From the NCBI GenBank assembly GCA_020632755.1, contig JACKEY010000021.1, positions 1 through 64,000 on the forward strand: a DNA stretch of 64,000 nt, written 5' to 3'. A program made the position numbers and the translations under genes. Below are positions 35,427 through 44,655 of this stretch, in pieces; within the stretch, counting starts at the first letter, position 1, and each line of letters starts with the position of its first letter. This DNA comes from Alphaproteobacteria bacterium. Its GTDB lineage: Bacteria > Myxococcota_A > UBA796 > UBA2385. The notes under the pieces are model-generated. The model was not told where the DNA came from. It did not search any database and saw nothing but the letters and a program-made list of their open reading frames with translations.

Positions 35427-36392
35427 GTGCCGATCCTCGCCGCCATGCTGCTGCTCGCCTGCGCCGACGGACCCGCTGCCGACGGACCCGCCGTCGACGG
35501 GGCGGGTTCCGACGGCGGCGCGACCGACGCGGGGGCCGACGGCGGCACCGACAGCGCGACCGACGGCGCCACCGACGGCGCCACCGACGGCGACACCGAC
35601 GGCGTCGCTCCGCTGGAGCCCGTGTGGACCGTGGAAGAGGTCGGCGCGCAGATGCTGGCCGCGGCCGACGGCGGCATCGCCGAGCCCGCCACCGTGCGGG
35701 GTCTGTTCGTGGACCGGGTCGTCGACCGGGCCGGGGACTGCTTCTCGGTCGATCGGGTGGAAGGCTCGTCCCTGACGGCCGCCTGGGAGGGCGACTGCCA
35801 GGACGCCGACGGCAACCACTACGACGGGGGCTGGCTCTACTCCGAAGAGCTGATGCCGACCGGGGTGTGGCTGGTGTCGCTGCTGTCGAGCTTCCAGGTG
35901 GCGGACGCCGACGGCGAGACGTGGACCAGCGGCGGCACCCTGACCATCAGCAGCCGGCGCATCGAGGGCGGGCAGAGCGAGGTCTCGGCCACCATGGGCG
36001 GCACCTACCAGCTCGACGACCAGGTCGGCTGGCTGGACGAGGGGGCCGGGACCGGGCTGGAGTACCTGGTCATCGGCCTGGAGGAGGGGCCGGTCGTGGT
36101 GCTCGACGGCGGTCTCAGCCTGGGCGACGAGACCTTCCTGTACTTCGACGGTTTGCTCTGGGCGGCCCAGGACTGCACCGAAGGCGTCGGCGGCGCCCTC
36201 GAGCTGCGGGACCCGTCGACGGGCTGGTGGCGCCTGGACTTCGGCGAGCGCTGCGCCCCCTGCGCCCGTGCCAGCTGGCTGGGCGAGGATCGCGGCGAGG
36301 TCTGCATCGGCGGCGCGCTCTCCACGTCCTTCGGCGACGCGGCAGGCGCGCTGCTGGCGGCCACCCCGGCCGTCGACTCGGCGGTGCCATGA
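35427..36392 (+). CDS. Hypothetical lipoprotein with Thr-Asp-Gly repeat linker
   Basis: 321 residues from GTG 35427. Signal ILAAMLLLAC (Cys12), then a linker of Asp/Gly/Ala and repeated ATDG units (about residues 15-60). The remaining domain is beta-rich with Trp and Cys (DGLLWAAQDC, GERCAPCARASW). Its TGA overlaps the ATG of the DUF1549-like gene, so the product probably works with that exported haem protein. No family recognised. Confidence 0.75.
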   Translation: MPILAAMLLLACADGPAADGPAVDGAGSDGGATDAGADGGTDSATDGATDGATDGDTDGVAPLEPVWTVEEVGAQMLAAADGGIAEPATVRGLFVDRVVDRAGDCFSVDRVEGSSLTAAWEGDCQDADGNHYDGGWLYSEELMPTGVWLVSLLSSFQVADADGETWTSGGTLTISSRRIEGGQSEVSATMGGTYQLDDQVGWLDEGAGTGLEYLVIGLEEGPVVVLDGGLSLGDETFLYFDGLLWAAQDCTEGVGGALELRDPSTGWWRLDFGERCAPCARASWLGEDRGEVCIGGALSTSFGDAAGALLAATPAVDSAVP

Positions 36393-38044
36393 CCCTGCTG
36401 CTGCCCCTGCTGCTGGCCTGCGTCCGGGACCCCTTCTTCTCGGCGGTACCCCAGGACAGCGGGACCGACACGCCCGGACCGATGCTGGTCCCCCTCGACG
36501 ATGTCGCGCTGGCCCGCCGGATCAGCATCGACCTGCGCGGCGTCGCCCCCTCCATCGAAGAGCTCGACCGGGTCCAGGCCGACCCCGCCGCCCTCGACCG
36601 CCTCGTCGACGAGTGGCTGGTCGACCCTCGCCACGAGTCGCGGCTGGTCGACCTGTTCGCGGACCGCTGGAAGACCCGGGTCGACGCGCTCAACGTGCCC
36701 GCCAGCGACTTCGATCTGGCCGACCGCGAGCTCGACTTCCTGCGCAGCGTCGAAGACGAGCCCCTGCGGCTGCTGGCCTGGGTCGGCGCTCGCGACCTGC
36801 CGTGGACCGAGATCGTCCAGGCCGACCACACCATGGCCAACGACACGCTGCTGTCGATGTGGGATCTCTCGCCGGTCGACGACCTGGACCCCGGCGCCGA
36901 CGGCTGGGTGCCCGCCCGCTACGGCGACGCCCGGCCCCCAGGCGGCGTGCTGATGTCGAACGGGCTGTGGTGGCGGTACACCAGCACGCTCAACAACTTC
37001 AACCGCGGCCGCGCCAACGCGCTGACCGAGCTGCTGCTCTGCCACGACCACCTGACGCGCCCGGTGGCTTTCGAGGGCGTGACCGACTTCACGACCGAGG
37101 CGCTCGAAGAGGCCATCCGGACGAACGAAGGCTGCGTCTCCTGCCACAGCAGCGTCGACCCCGTCGCCAGCGCCCTGTTCGGCTTCTGGTGGTACGACGA
37201 CAAGGACGCCACCGAGATGAGCCGCTACCACCCGGAACGCGAGCCCCTGGGCGCCGACTGGCTGGGTCAGCCGGCGGCGATCTCCGGGGTCCCGGTGACC
37301 GGCGCCGGGGCGCTGGGCACGGTGGTGGCGGCCGACCCGCGCTTCCTGCCCTGCGCGGTCGAGCAGGTGGCCGAGGCACTGTGGGGGCGGCGCCACGACG
37401 CCGACGACCTGGCCGTCCTCGACGATCTGCGGGACGCCTTCGTCGACGGCGACCTGCGCCTGTCGGCGCTGATCCGCGCGACCCTGGCGACCGATGCCTA
37501 CCGGGCGGGCGCGCTCGGCGAAGGGGCCGACGACGCGCTCGCGGCCGCCGCCACGACCCGGCGGCTGATGGGTCCCGAGCTGCTGGCGGACGTGGTCGAG
37601 GACCTGACCGGCCACCGGTGGACCTTCGAGGGCTACGATCAGCTCACCAACGACATCGTGGGCTACCGGGTCATGGCAGGAGGCGTCGACGGGCTGGTGG
37701 TGCTGCGCCCCGATCCCCTGCCCACGCTGACCCGGTCGCTGGTGATCCGCCGCCTGGCCCAGGCCGCGGCGGCGGATGTGGTCGCCTCCGACGGTGCCAT
37801 CGACAGCGGGCGGCGCCTGTTCCGGGACGGCGACGACCTGGCGGCGCTGACCCCCGACGACGAAGCCTGGCGCGCCCAGGTGGTGCAGCTGCACCGCCGG
37901 ATCCTGGGCACCGTCCCCGACGACGACCGGGTCGCGGACCTCGCCGCGCTCTACACCGCGGTCTCCGACGCCGCCGATCCCGACCAGGCGTGGGCCTCGG
38001 TGGTGTCGCTCATGCTGCGCGATCCCGCGTTCTGGAGCTACTGA
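36389..38044 (+). CDS. DUF1549/DUF1592-like exported haem-binding lipoprotein
   Basis: 551 residues. Short lipoprotein signal LLLLAC (Cys11). The RRISIDLRGVAPSIEELDRV segment (residues 44-62) is the hallmark of the planctomycete-type DUF1549 domain. Cys249-Val-Ser-Cys252-His253 is a c-type haem site. The C-terminal half (LIRATLATDAYRAG, RRLMGPELLADVVEDLTG) matches the DUF1588/1592/1553-type tails. Its stop overlaps the next start (TGATG). Such pairs are usually secreted together with a DUF1501 protein. Enzymatic role is not known. Confidence 0.8.
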   Translation: MTLLLPLLLACVRDPFFSAVPQDSGTDTPGPMLVPLDDVALARRISIDLRGVAPSIEELDRVQADPAALDRLVDEWLVDPRHESRLVDLFADRWKTRVDALNVPASDFDLADRELDFLRSVEDEPLRLLAWVGARDLPWTEIVQADHTMANDTLLSMWDLSPVDDLDPGADGWVPARYGDARPPGGVLMSNGLWWRYTSTLNNFNRGRANALTELLLCHDHLTRPVAFEGVTDFTTEALEEAIRTNEGCVSCHSSVDPVASALFGFWWYDDKDATEMSRYHPEREPLGADWLGQPAAISGVPVTGAGALGTVVAADPRFLPCAVEQVAEALWGRRHDADDLAVLDDLRDAFVDGDLRLSALIRATLATDAYRAGALGEGADDALAAAATTRRLMGPELLADVVEDLTGHRWTFEGYDQLTNDIVGYRVMAGGVDGLVVLRPDPLPTLTRSLVIRRLAQAAAADVVASDGAIDSGRRLFRDGDDLAALTPDDEAWRAQVVQLHRRILGTVPDDDRVADLAALYTAVSDAADPDQAWASVVSLMLRDPAFWSY

Positions 38045-39327
38045 TGGGGCGCTTCGACCCCCGCACCAGCCGCCGCCAGGTCCTGGCCCTGGCCGGGCTC
38101 GGCGGCCTGGCCGCGATGCTGCCCGGCCCGCTGCGGGCGCAGGCGCGTCGCGCGGGGGGCGGGCGGCACCGCTTCCTGTTCGTGTTCTGCCCCGGCGGCT
38201 GGGACCAGGTCCAGGTCTTCGCGCCGATCTTCGACAACGACGCGATCGACCGGGAGTTCCCGGCCACCGCCGCCAACGTCGGCGGCATCGACTTCGTCGA
38301 CGGCGACTCCCGGCCGGCGGTGCGCAGCTTCTTCGAGGACTGGGCCGACCGGACCTGCATCGTCAACGGCATCCAGATCCAGTCGGTCGCGCACGAGATC
38401 TGCCGCAAGCTCGTGATGACCGGCGGCAGCCGCGGCGACCGCGACGACTGGGCCAGCCGCCTGGCCGCGGCCGACAGCGCAGGGCTGGCGATGCCCTTCG
38501 CGCACCTGGGCGGCCCCGCCTTCCCCGTGGCCCACGGCGACGCCATCGTGCGGGTCGGCGAGGCCGGGCAGCTGCCGGGGCTGCTCGACGGCGGCGCCCT
38601 GGCCGAGTCGGATCTGCCGCACGACGCGCCGACGGACGCCGTCCAGGCCCTCGAGGAGTCCTTCCACGCGGCGCGGGTGGCGGAGCTCCAGGCCCGCGCC
38701 GGCCGGGGTCGGGAGCGGGCGCTGTTCGATGCCGAGGCCCTGGCGGTGGAGCGTGCGGCGCGGCTGGCCGCGTTGGGGGACCGGCTTGCCCTGGACGACG
38801 CCAGCGACACCGCCGCGGCCGCCCGGGTCGTGGCCGAGCTGTTCGAGCAGGACCTGGCCCGCTGCGGCATGGTCACCTGCATGGGACGAGGCGGTGGCGG
38901 CTGGGACACGCACTCCGGCAACGAATTCCAGGACCGCCACTTCGACCTGTTGTTCTCGTCCCTGGGCGACATCATGGTCGACCTGGCCGAGCGCCCGGGC
39001 AGCGGCGGCGGCAGCCTGCTCGACGAGACCACGGTGGTCGTGATGAGCGAGATGGGCCGCGTGCCCGCGCACAACGCCTCGGCCGGCAAGGAACACTGGA
39101 CGTGGACCAGCGCGATGCTGGTCGGCGCCGGCATCGCCGGCGGCCGGACGGTCGGCGGCTGGTCCTACGACGTCGAGGGGTTGCCCACCGACCTGCGCAG
39201 CGGCGAGACCGGGGACGGCGGCGTGACGCTCCAGCCGGGCCACCTGGGGGCGACCCTGCTGGCCCTGGCCGACGTCGACCCCGACGAGGGCAGCGACCTG
39301 CCCCCGATCGAAGCCGTGCTGGCCTAG
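38044..39327 (+). CDS. DUF1501-family protein with Tat signal
   Basis: 427 residues. The N-terminus has a twin-Arg signal (SRRQVLALAGLGGLAAML) cut after RAQA. Beyond it, FLFVFCPGGWDQVQVF, RDDWASRLAAAD, GGGGWDTHSGN and VVVMSEMGRVPAHN are the DUF1501 (alkaline-phosphatase-fold) signatures, with a metal-site-type Asp/His pattern. Translationally coupled to the DUF1549-like gene, so co-secreted and possibly complexed. Exported folded through Tat, which fits a metal-dependent enzyme. Confidence 0.85.
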   Translation: MGRFDPRTSRRQVLALAGLGGLAAMLPGPLRAQARRAGGGRHRFLFVFCPGGWDQVQVFAPIFDNDAIDREFPATAANVGGIDFVDGDSRPAVRSFFEDWADRTCIVNGIQIQSVAHEICRKLVMTGGSRGDRDDWASRLAAADSAGLAMPFAHLGGPAFPVAHGDAIVRVGEAGQLPGLLDGGALAESDLPHDAPTDAVQALEESFHAARVAELQARAGRGRERALFDAEALAVERAARLAALGDRLALDDASDTAAAARVVAELFEQDLARCGMVTCMGRGGGGWDTHSGNEFQDRHFDLLFSSLGDIMVDLAERPGSGGGSLLDETTVVVMSEMGRVPAHNASAGKEHWTWTSAMLVGAGIAGGRTVGGWSYDVEGLPTDLRSGETGDGGVTLQPGHLGATLLALADVDPDEGSDLPPIEAVLA

Positions 39328-39335
39328 GCAGCGCC

Positions 39336-40778
39336 GTGCACGAGGTGCTCGTCGTCGGCGCCGGCTTCTCCGGCCTGGGCATGGCCATCGGGCTGCAGCG
39401 CGCCGGTCGGAGGGACTTCGTGGTGCTCGACAAGCGCGACGGGGTGGGCGGCACCTGGCGGGACAACCGCTACCCCGGCGTCGCCTGCGACGTGCCCAGC
39501 CACCTGTACAGCTTCTCCACCCACCAGAAGGCCGACTGGAGCCGCGCCTACGCGCCGGGCGACGAGATCCGCCGCTACCTCGAGGACTGCGTCGACCGGG
39601 CCGGCCTCGCGCCGCACCTGCGCCTGGGCGAGCGCCTGCGGAGCGCCCGCTGGTCCGACGAAGCCGGCGGGCACTGGCAGATCGAGACCGACCGTGCGAG
39701 CGAGCAGGCCCGCAGCCTGGTGCTGGCCCTCGGCCCGCTGCACCTGCCGCAGATCCCCGAGCTTCCGGGCGCCGACCGGTTCGCCGGCCGCGCCGTGCAC
39801 ACCGCCCGCTGGCCCGACGACCTGGACCTGACCGGCAAGCGGGTCGCGGTCATCGGCACCGGGGCGAGCGCCATCCAGGTCGTGCCCGCCATCGTCGACC
39901 GCGTGGCCGCCCTGACGGTGTTCCAGCGCACGCCTCCCTGGCTGCTCTCCCGGCACGACCGCCCCATCGGCCCGACCGAGCAGCGCCTCTATCGGGACCT
40001 GCCCGGCGCCCTCGCCCTGCGTCGGGCGGGCCTGTGGCTGCGCGGCGAGCTGCGCGGCACCGCCCTGTTCGAGGATCCGCGCCTGATGGCCATCGCCACC
40101 CGGATGGCGCAGCGGCACCTGCGCGCCCAGGTCGCGGACCCCGCCCTGCGCCGGCGCCTGACGCCCGACTACACCATCGGCTGCAAGCGCATCCTGCTGT
40201 CCGACGACTACTACCCGGCCCTGCAGCGCCCCCACGTGCGGCTGGTCGACGGCGGCGCGGCCCGCCTCGACGAACACGGCGTGGTCGATGCACACGGCGA
40301 CCACCACGCCGCCGACGTGATCGTGTGGGCCACCGGCTTCCAGACCCTGCCCAACCTGACCCGGATCCCCGTCGTGGGGCGGGACGGGCGCAGCCTGGCC
40401 GAGACCTGGGCGGCGGGGGCCGAGGCCTTCCTGGGCACCGTGGTGCACGGCTTCCCGAACCTGTACCTGCTCCTGGGGCCCAACACGGGCCTCGGGCACT
40501 CCAGCATGGTGCTGATGATCGAGGCCCAGGTCCGCCTGGTGCTGGACGCCCTGGGCCGGCTGGACCGCCCGGGGGCACGCCCGGTCGAGATCCGGGCCGA
40601 AGCCCAGGCGGCCTTCAACGCAGGCGTACAGCGCGACCTGCAGGGCACCGTCTGGCAGACGGGCTGCCACAGCTGGTACCTGGACGAAGACGGCACCAAC
40701 CGGACCCTGTGGCCCCACGGCACCTGGCGGTTCATGCGCGAGACCGGGGCCGTCGCGGACGGCGCCTGGGAGGAGTGA
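39336..40778 (+). CDS. FAD-dependent monooxygenase, Baeyer-Villiger type
   Basis: 480 residues from GTG 39336, eight bases after the DUF1501 stop. The first Rossmann motif is VVGAGFSGLGMAIGL. GGTWRDNRYPGVACDVPSHLYS is typical of the family. FAGRAVHTARW fits the Baeyer-Villiger fingerprint FxGxxxHxxxW. The second nucleotide motif is VAVIGTGASAIQVVP. The enzyme would insert oxygen next to a ketone using NADPH and O2, giving an ester or lactone. The neighbouring lipase-like hydrolase could then cleave the ester. Cytosolic. Confidence 0.9.
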   Translation: MHEVLVVGAGFSGLGMAIGLQRAGRRDFVVLDKRDGVGGTWRDNRYPGVACDVPSHLYSFSTHQKADWSRAYAPGDEIRRYLEDCVDRAGLAPHLRLGERLRSARWSDEAGGHWQIETDRASEQARSLVLALGPLHLPQIPELPGADRFAGRAVHTARWPDDLDLTGKRVAVIGTGASAIQVVPAIVDRVAALTVFQRTPPWLLSRHDRPIGPTEQRLYRDLPGALALRRAGLWLRGELRGTALFEDPRLMAIATRMAQRHLRAQVADPALRRRLTPDYTIGCKRILLSDDYYPALQRPHVRLVDGGAARLDEHGVVDAHGDHHAADVIVWATGFQTLPNLTRIPVVGRDGRSLAETWAAGAEAFLGTVVHGFPNLYLLLGPNTGLGHSSMVLMIEAQVRLVLDALGRLDRPGARPVEIRAEAQAAFNAGVQRDLQGTVWQTGCHSWYLDEDGTNRTLWPHGTWRFMRETGAVADGAWEE

Positions 40779-40808
40779 CGCAGGCCACGAGGCTGCTACG
40801 GTCGCTGC

Positions 40809-41909
40809 GTGCAGCACGTCTTCCTGGTCCCCGGCTTCTTCGGCTTCTCCAGCATCGGGGGCATGCGCTACTTCACGCACGTGCACGCCTTCCTGGCCGC
40901 CAGCCTGCGGGCGCGCGGCGTGGATGCGCAGCTGCACGAGGTCGCGACGCTGCCGACCGCCACCCTGCAGCGGCGGGCCGGTCGGCTGGCCGAGGCGATC
41001 CTGGCCCGCACCGGGCCGGACGACGCCGTGCACGTCGTCGGCCACTCGACCGGCGGGCTCGACGCCCGCATCCTGACCGGCCCCGCCGGGGCGTCGCTGG
41101 CCGACGGCCGCTGGGCGGCCCGCCGGGGCCAGGTGCAGAGCGTGATCGGGGTGGCGAGCCCCCACGCGGGCGCACCGGTGGCGGACTTCTTCTCGACCCT
41201 GCAGGGCGAGCGGGTGCTGCACCTGCTGTCGCTGTTCACCCTGCACGTCGTCCGGCTGGGGAGCTTCGCGACCGAGCCCGCCAACCTGCTGCTGGCCGCC
41301 GCGAGCAAGGCCGGCTCGCTGGATGGGGTCGAAGCCGGGCTGCTCGACGACGTGCGCAAGGGTGTGCTGGCCGACTTCGACGCCGGCAGGCGGGACGAGC
41401 TGCAGGCCTTCTTCCGAGAGGTGCGCGCCGACCGCAGCCTGCTGCTGCAGCTGCGCCCCGCCGGCATCCGCGCCCTGCGCGACAGCCTGGTCGAGGACCC
41501 CCGTGTCGCCTACGCATCCGTGGTGCTGATGGCCGCAAGGCCGCGGCCGAACCCCGCCGGACTGCTGGACGTCTCGCACCGGCTCTACCGCCGCCTCCAT
41601 CGCCTGGCCGGCTGGCCCGACGAGCGACCGCCTCCTGCCACCGACCCGCGACCCCTGTCGCCGCGGCTCGGCCGCACGCCGGAACCCTGCGACAGCGACG
41701 GCATCGTGCCGACCCTGGCCCAGGTCCACGGTCGCCTCCTGCACGTGGACCGCGGCGATCACCTCGACGTGCTGGGCTACTTCGACGGTCCCGGCAGTCG
41801 CCCGCCCCACGTCGACTGGCTGCGCAGCGGCTCGGCCTACGGCCGCCCGGCCTTCGAGGCGACCTGGTCGGCCGTCGCCGCCTTCATCGCCGGCCAGGTG
41901 GGTTGCTGA
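40809..41909 (+). CDS. Lipase/esterase-like alpha/beta hydrolase
   Basis: 366 residues from GTG 40809, 30 bases after the monooxygenase. HVFLVPGFFGFSSIGG is the oxyanion-hole strand. HVVGHSTGGLDAR holds the nucleophile Ser. GVASPHAGAP is a conserved turn of class 2 lipases. The acid is likely in DSDGIVPT, and the His in HLDVLGYF. No secretion signal is visible, so it may act in the cytosol on esters such as those produced by the preceding monooxygenase. That link is inferred. Confidence 0.8.
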   Translation: MQHVFLVPGFFGFSSIGGMRYFTHVHAFLAASLRARGVDAQLHEVATLPTATLQRRAGRLAEAILARTGPDDAVHVVGHSTGGLDARILTGPAGASLADGRWAARRGQVQSVIGVASPHAGAPVADFFSTLQGERVLHLLSLFTLHVVRLGSFATEPANLLLAAASKAGSLDGVEAGLLDDVRKGVLADFDAGRRDELQAFFREVRADRSLLLQLRPAGIRALRDSLVEDPRVAYASVVLMAARPRPNPAGLLDVSHRLYRRLHRLAGWPDERPPPATDPRPLSPRLGRTPEPCDSDGIVPTLAQVHGRLLHVDRGDHLDVLGYFDGPGSRPPHVDWLRSGSAYGRPAFEATWSAVAAFIAGQVGC

Positions 41910-41960
41910 TCGAAATCCGTGCTTAGGGCACCTCCCTCCCCTCCCCCCTCGGAGCCCCCC

Positions 41961-42644
41961 GTGACCGCCCTCCCGACCGACCGCCTCGCCCCGCAGCACC
42001 CCGATCGCCTGCAGCTCTACAGCGTCAACACCCCCAACGGGAAGAAGATCGGCATCGCGCTCGAAGAGCTGGGTGTGCCCTACGAAGCCCACACCGTGCA
42101 CATCGGCAAGGGCGACCAGCACCGGCCCGAGTTCCTGGCGATCAACCCCAACGGCAAGATCCCGGCCCTCATCGATCCCGACGGCCCGGGCGGCGAGCCG
42201 CTGGCCATCTTCGAGTCCGGCGCCATCCTGTTCTACCTGGCCGAGAAGTACGGCAAGCTCATCCCGGCCGACGCGGCCGGCCGCAGCCGGGCCCTGCAGT
42301 GGACCTTCTTCCAGGCGGCCAACGTGGGCCCGATGTTCGGCCAGTTCGGCCACTTCGCGATGTTCGCCAAGGGCAAGACCGACAGCTACGGCGAGGAGCG
42401 GTACAAGGCCGAGGTCATCCGCCTGCTCGGCGTGCTCGACCGCCAGCTCGAAGGCCAGGACTGGCTGATCGGCGAGTACAGCATCGCCGACATCGCGACC
42501 GTGCCCTGGGTCGGCGGCATCAGCTTCTACAAGGCCGAAGAAGCCGTCGGCCTGGCCGACTTCCACAACGTGGTGGCCTGGATGGAGCGGTTCAACGCCC
42601 GGCCGGCCGTGCAGCGCGGCCTCGCGGTGACGCCCTTCACCTGA
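41961..42644 (+). CDS. Glutathione S-transferase-like, YfcG/YghU type
   Basis: 227 residues from GTG 41961 (CGGAGCCCCCC box). The thioredoxin-fold N-terminus reads LYSVNTPNGKKIGIALEELGVPYEAHTV. The Thr-Pro-Asn segment is that of YfcG/YghU disulfide-bond oxidoreductases, which act with glutathione without a catalytic Cys. GKGDQHRPEFLAINPNGKIPA and the FESGAILFYLAEKYGKL glutathione site follow. The C-terminal helical domain contains the YSIADIATVPWVGGI N-capping motif. Confidence 0.9.
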   Translation: MTALPTDRLAPQHPDRLQLYSVNTPNGKKIGIALEELGVPYEAHTVHIGKGDQHRPEFLAINPNGKIPALIDPDGPGGEPLAIFESGAILFYLAEKYGKLIPADAAGRSRALQWTFFQAANVGPMFGQFGHFAMFAKGKTDSYGEERYKAEVIRLLGVLDRQLEGQDWLIGEYSIADIATVPWVGGISFYKAEEAVGLADFHNVVAWMERFNARPAVQRGLAVTPFT

Positions 42645-42666
42645 GCCGGACCCCGCGCCCGGCTCA
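42642..42666. terminator. Hairpin whose arms contain both convergent stop codons
   Basis: TGAGCCGG and CCGGCTCA form an 8-bp stem with a 9-base loop. The first arm begins with the TGA of the GST gene, and the second ends with the complement of the channel gene's TGA. Confidence 0.55.
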
Positions 42667-44610
42667 GTAGGTCGAGAGCAGGACCACCTGGTCGCCCGGG
42701 GCCAGCGCCAGCCGCTGGTCGCGGGTGGGGCCCAGCTGGACCTCGCCGCCGACGCGGACGCCGAGCGCGACCTCACCCCGCCGCCAGGCAGCCCGCTGGA
42801 CCTCGTCGAACCGGCAGGACGGGCCGAGCGCCAGCTCCTCCACCCCGCGGAAGCACAGCTCGGCCCCGCCGACGGTGAACAGCTCGTCGACGACCAGCCC
42901 GACCTCGGGCCGCAGCGCGACCTGGGCCAGCACGTGGCTGAGCAGCGCGGGGCTCAACAGCACCTCGCCCGAGCGGTTGTGGAACAGCGCCACGTTGCTC
43001 GGGTCCAGCACCTCGATGACGACCTCGGGCCGGCGGTCCTCGTCGGGCAGCACGCTGTCCAGGACCAGGTAGCCGAGCAGGGACCGGGCGTCCGAGACCT
43101 CGCCGCTGGCCGAGCGGCCGCGACCGATGAACACGACCTTGTCGTAGTCCCCGGGAGCCAGGCGGCGCTGGACGTCGGCCAGCGCATAGTCGCCTTCGAT
43201 GTGCTGGACGACGATGTGCTGGGGGGCGAAGCCGGCGTCCCGCAGCTCGGCCTCGCGCGCCTCGACCCCCAGCAGGGACACGACGTCGATCCGGAAGCGC
43301 TCGCTGCCGTAGGTGTCCAGCTCGGCGAGCAGATCGGGCACCTTGCTGCTCCACCCGCACAGCAGCAGGCGCCGCTCGCCGGCCAGGCGATCCCGGACGG
43401 TGGCGCGCTGATCCTGCGAGGGCGCCGGTCCGGTCGCCACAGCGCCGGCGCGCGCGTCTTCGTAGCTCCGGGCCATCACGACGCAGACGTCATCGGCTTC
43501 GAGGCGGAAGTCCCCCGGCGGGTTGAGGTGGGGCACGCCGCGCCGGCCCTCCTGCCGGACCACCCCCATCAGCACGCCCGTGGGGAAGCGCACGACGGCG
43601 TCGTGGAACCGCAGCCCCGCCAGCTCCGGCAGCTCGTGGAAGTACAGGTTGTGGCCGCGGTGGCGGTCCAGCAGCTCGCCGATGACGTGCGACAGGCCGG
43701 CGTGGCGCAGGCTGTGGGCCAGGAGGCGCCCGACCAGCAGGTCCCCGGGGATCAGGTCCAGCTGCCCGCGGTAGGCGTCGCGCACGACCTGCAGGACGCG
43801 GTGGTCCTTGACCTCGGCGACGATGCGTGGCGGGAAGGCGCTGTCGACGACCTGGGGGTGATGGACCAGCGACAGCAGCGCCTTGACCGTCGCTGCGTCC
43901 CGGGTGCTCTCTTCTTCGCCCTCGTCGCCGGCCGGCAGCAGGATGGCGGCGGCGTGCAGGAAGTCGACCCGCTCCAGGTGGTCCAGGCGCAGCCGCGAGC
44001 CCGAGCGCAGGATGACCCGCCGGTCGTCCCAGAAGGGCCCCAGCCGCGAGCGCAGGTCGCTGCGGTAGTCGGCGTCGACCTCGTCGGCCATCACGACGAT
44101 CCGCAGGTCGTGGGCCTTGCGACGGCTCAGGAAGCGCTCGACCCGGGCCTGGGACAGCATCAGCTCGCGGATCAGCACCGCCACGCGCTCGGAGCTGCCC
44201 AGCACCAGGAAGTGGTCGCGCATCACGATCGGGGTCTCGCCGCGCTCCAGCTGCCGCATCGTGGCGTCCAGCCACTGCGTCATGATCGCGATGAGCGCGC
44301 CCATGAACATGACGTAGCCGCAGACCGTCACGAAGGTGGAGATCAGCCTGCGCACGGCGCCTTCGTCGTCGCCCAGGTAGCCGGGGTCGGTCAGCCGCAG
44401 GAAGGCCCACCAGACCGAGTCGCCCAGCGAGCCGTCGACGGGTGCCAGCACGAAGGCGGCCAGGCCGCCGGCCGCCGCGACCAGGAACAGCACCAGCGCG
44501 ATGAAGCCCAGTCGGAACAGGGCCCCGCGCAGCAGGAAGCGCTCCAGGCGGAACTGCGCGGCGCGGCGCCACGGCCGCGTCCACGCACGCGGGCCGGTGG
44601 AGGGGGACAT
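42664..44610 (-). CDS. CASTOR/POLLUX-like ion channel with RCK domains
   Basis: 648 residues. Two N-terminal transmembrane helices (about 28-55 and 88-112) flank a pore loop whose filter is TDPGYLGDD (74-82), not the TVGYG of K+ channels. That, and the long C-terminal part with two nucleotide-binding-type domains (VLGSSERVAVLIREL; LLLCGWSSKVPDLLAEL), fit the CASTOR/POLLUX family known as plant nuclear cation channels and from bacteria. TrkA-C-like segments (LEADDVCVVMARS, LALAPGDQVVLLS) are seen. Likely a ligand-gated cation channel. It follows the ATP-grasp gene by 45 bases. Confidence 0.85.
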   Translation of the reverse strand: MSPSTGPRAWTRPWRRAAQFRLERFLLRGALFRLGFIALVLFLVAAAGGLAAFVLAPVDGSLGDSVWWAFLRLTDPGYLGDDEGAVRRLISTFVTVCGYVMFMGALIAIMTQWLDATMRQLERGETPIVMRDHFLVLGSSERVAVLIRELMLSQARVERFLSRRKAHDLRIVVMADEVDADYRSDLRSRLGPFWDDRRVILRSGSRLRLDHLERVDFLHAAAILLPAGDEGEEESTRDAATVKALLSLVHHPQVVDSAFPPRIVAEVKDHRVLQVVRDAYRGQLDLIPGDLLVGRLLAHSLRHAGLSHVIGELLDRHRGHNLYFHELPELAGLRFHDAVVRFPTGVLMGVVRQEGRRGVPHLNPPGDFRLEADDVCVVMARSYEDARAGAVATGPAPSQDQRATVRDRLAGERRLLLCGWSSKVPDLLAELDTYGSERFRIDVVSLLGVEAREAELRDAGFAPQHIVVQHIEGDYALADVQRRLAPGDYDKVVFIGRGRSASGEVSDARSLLGYLVLDSVLPDEDRRPEVVIEVLDPSNVALFHNRSGEVLLSPALLSHVLAQVALRPEVGLVVDELFTVGGAELCFRGVEELALGPSCRFDEVQRAAWRRGEVALGVRVGGEVQLGPTRDQRLALAPGDQVVLLSTY

Positions 44611-44655
44611 GGGCGGGTCCGGGGCAGGTGGCCGCGTGAGCGGGAGGCAGCCAGT

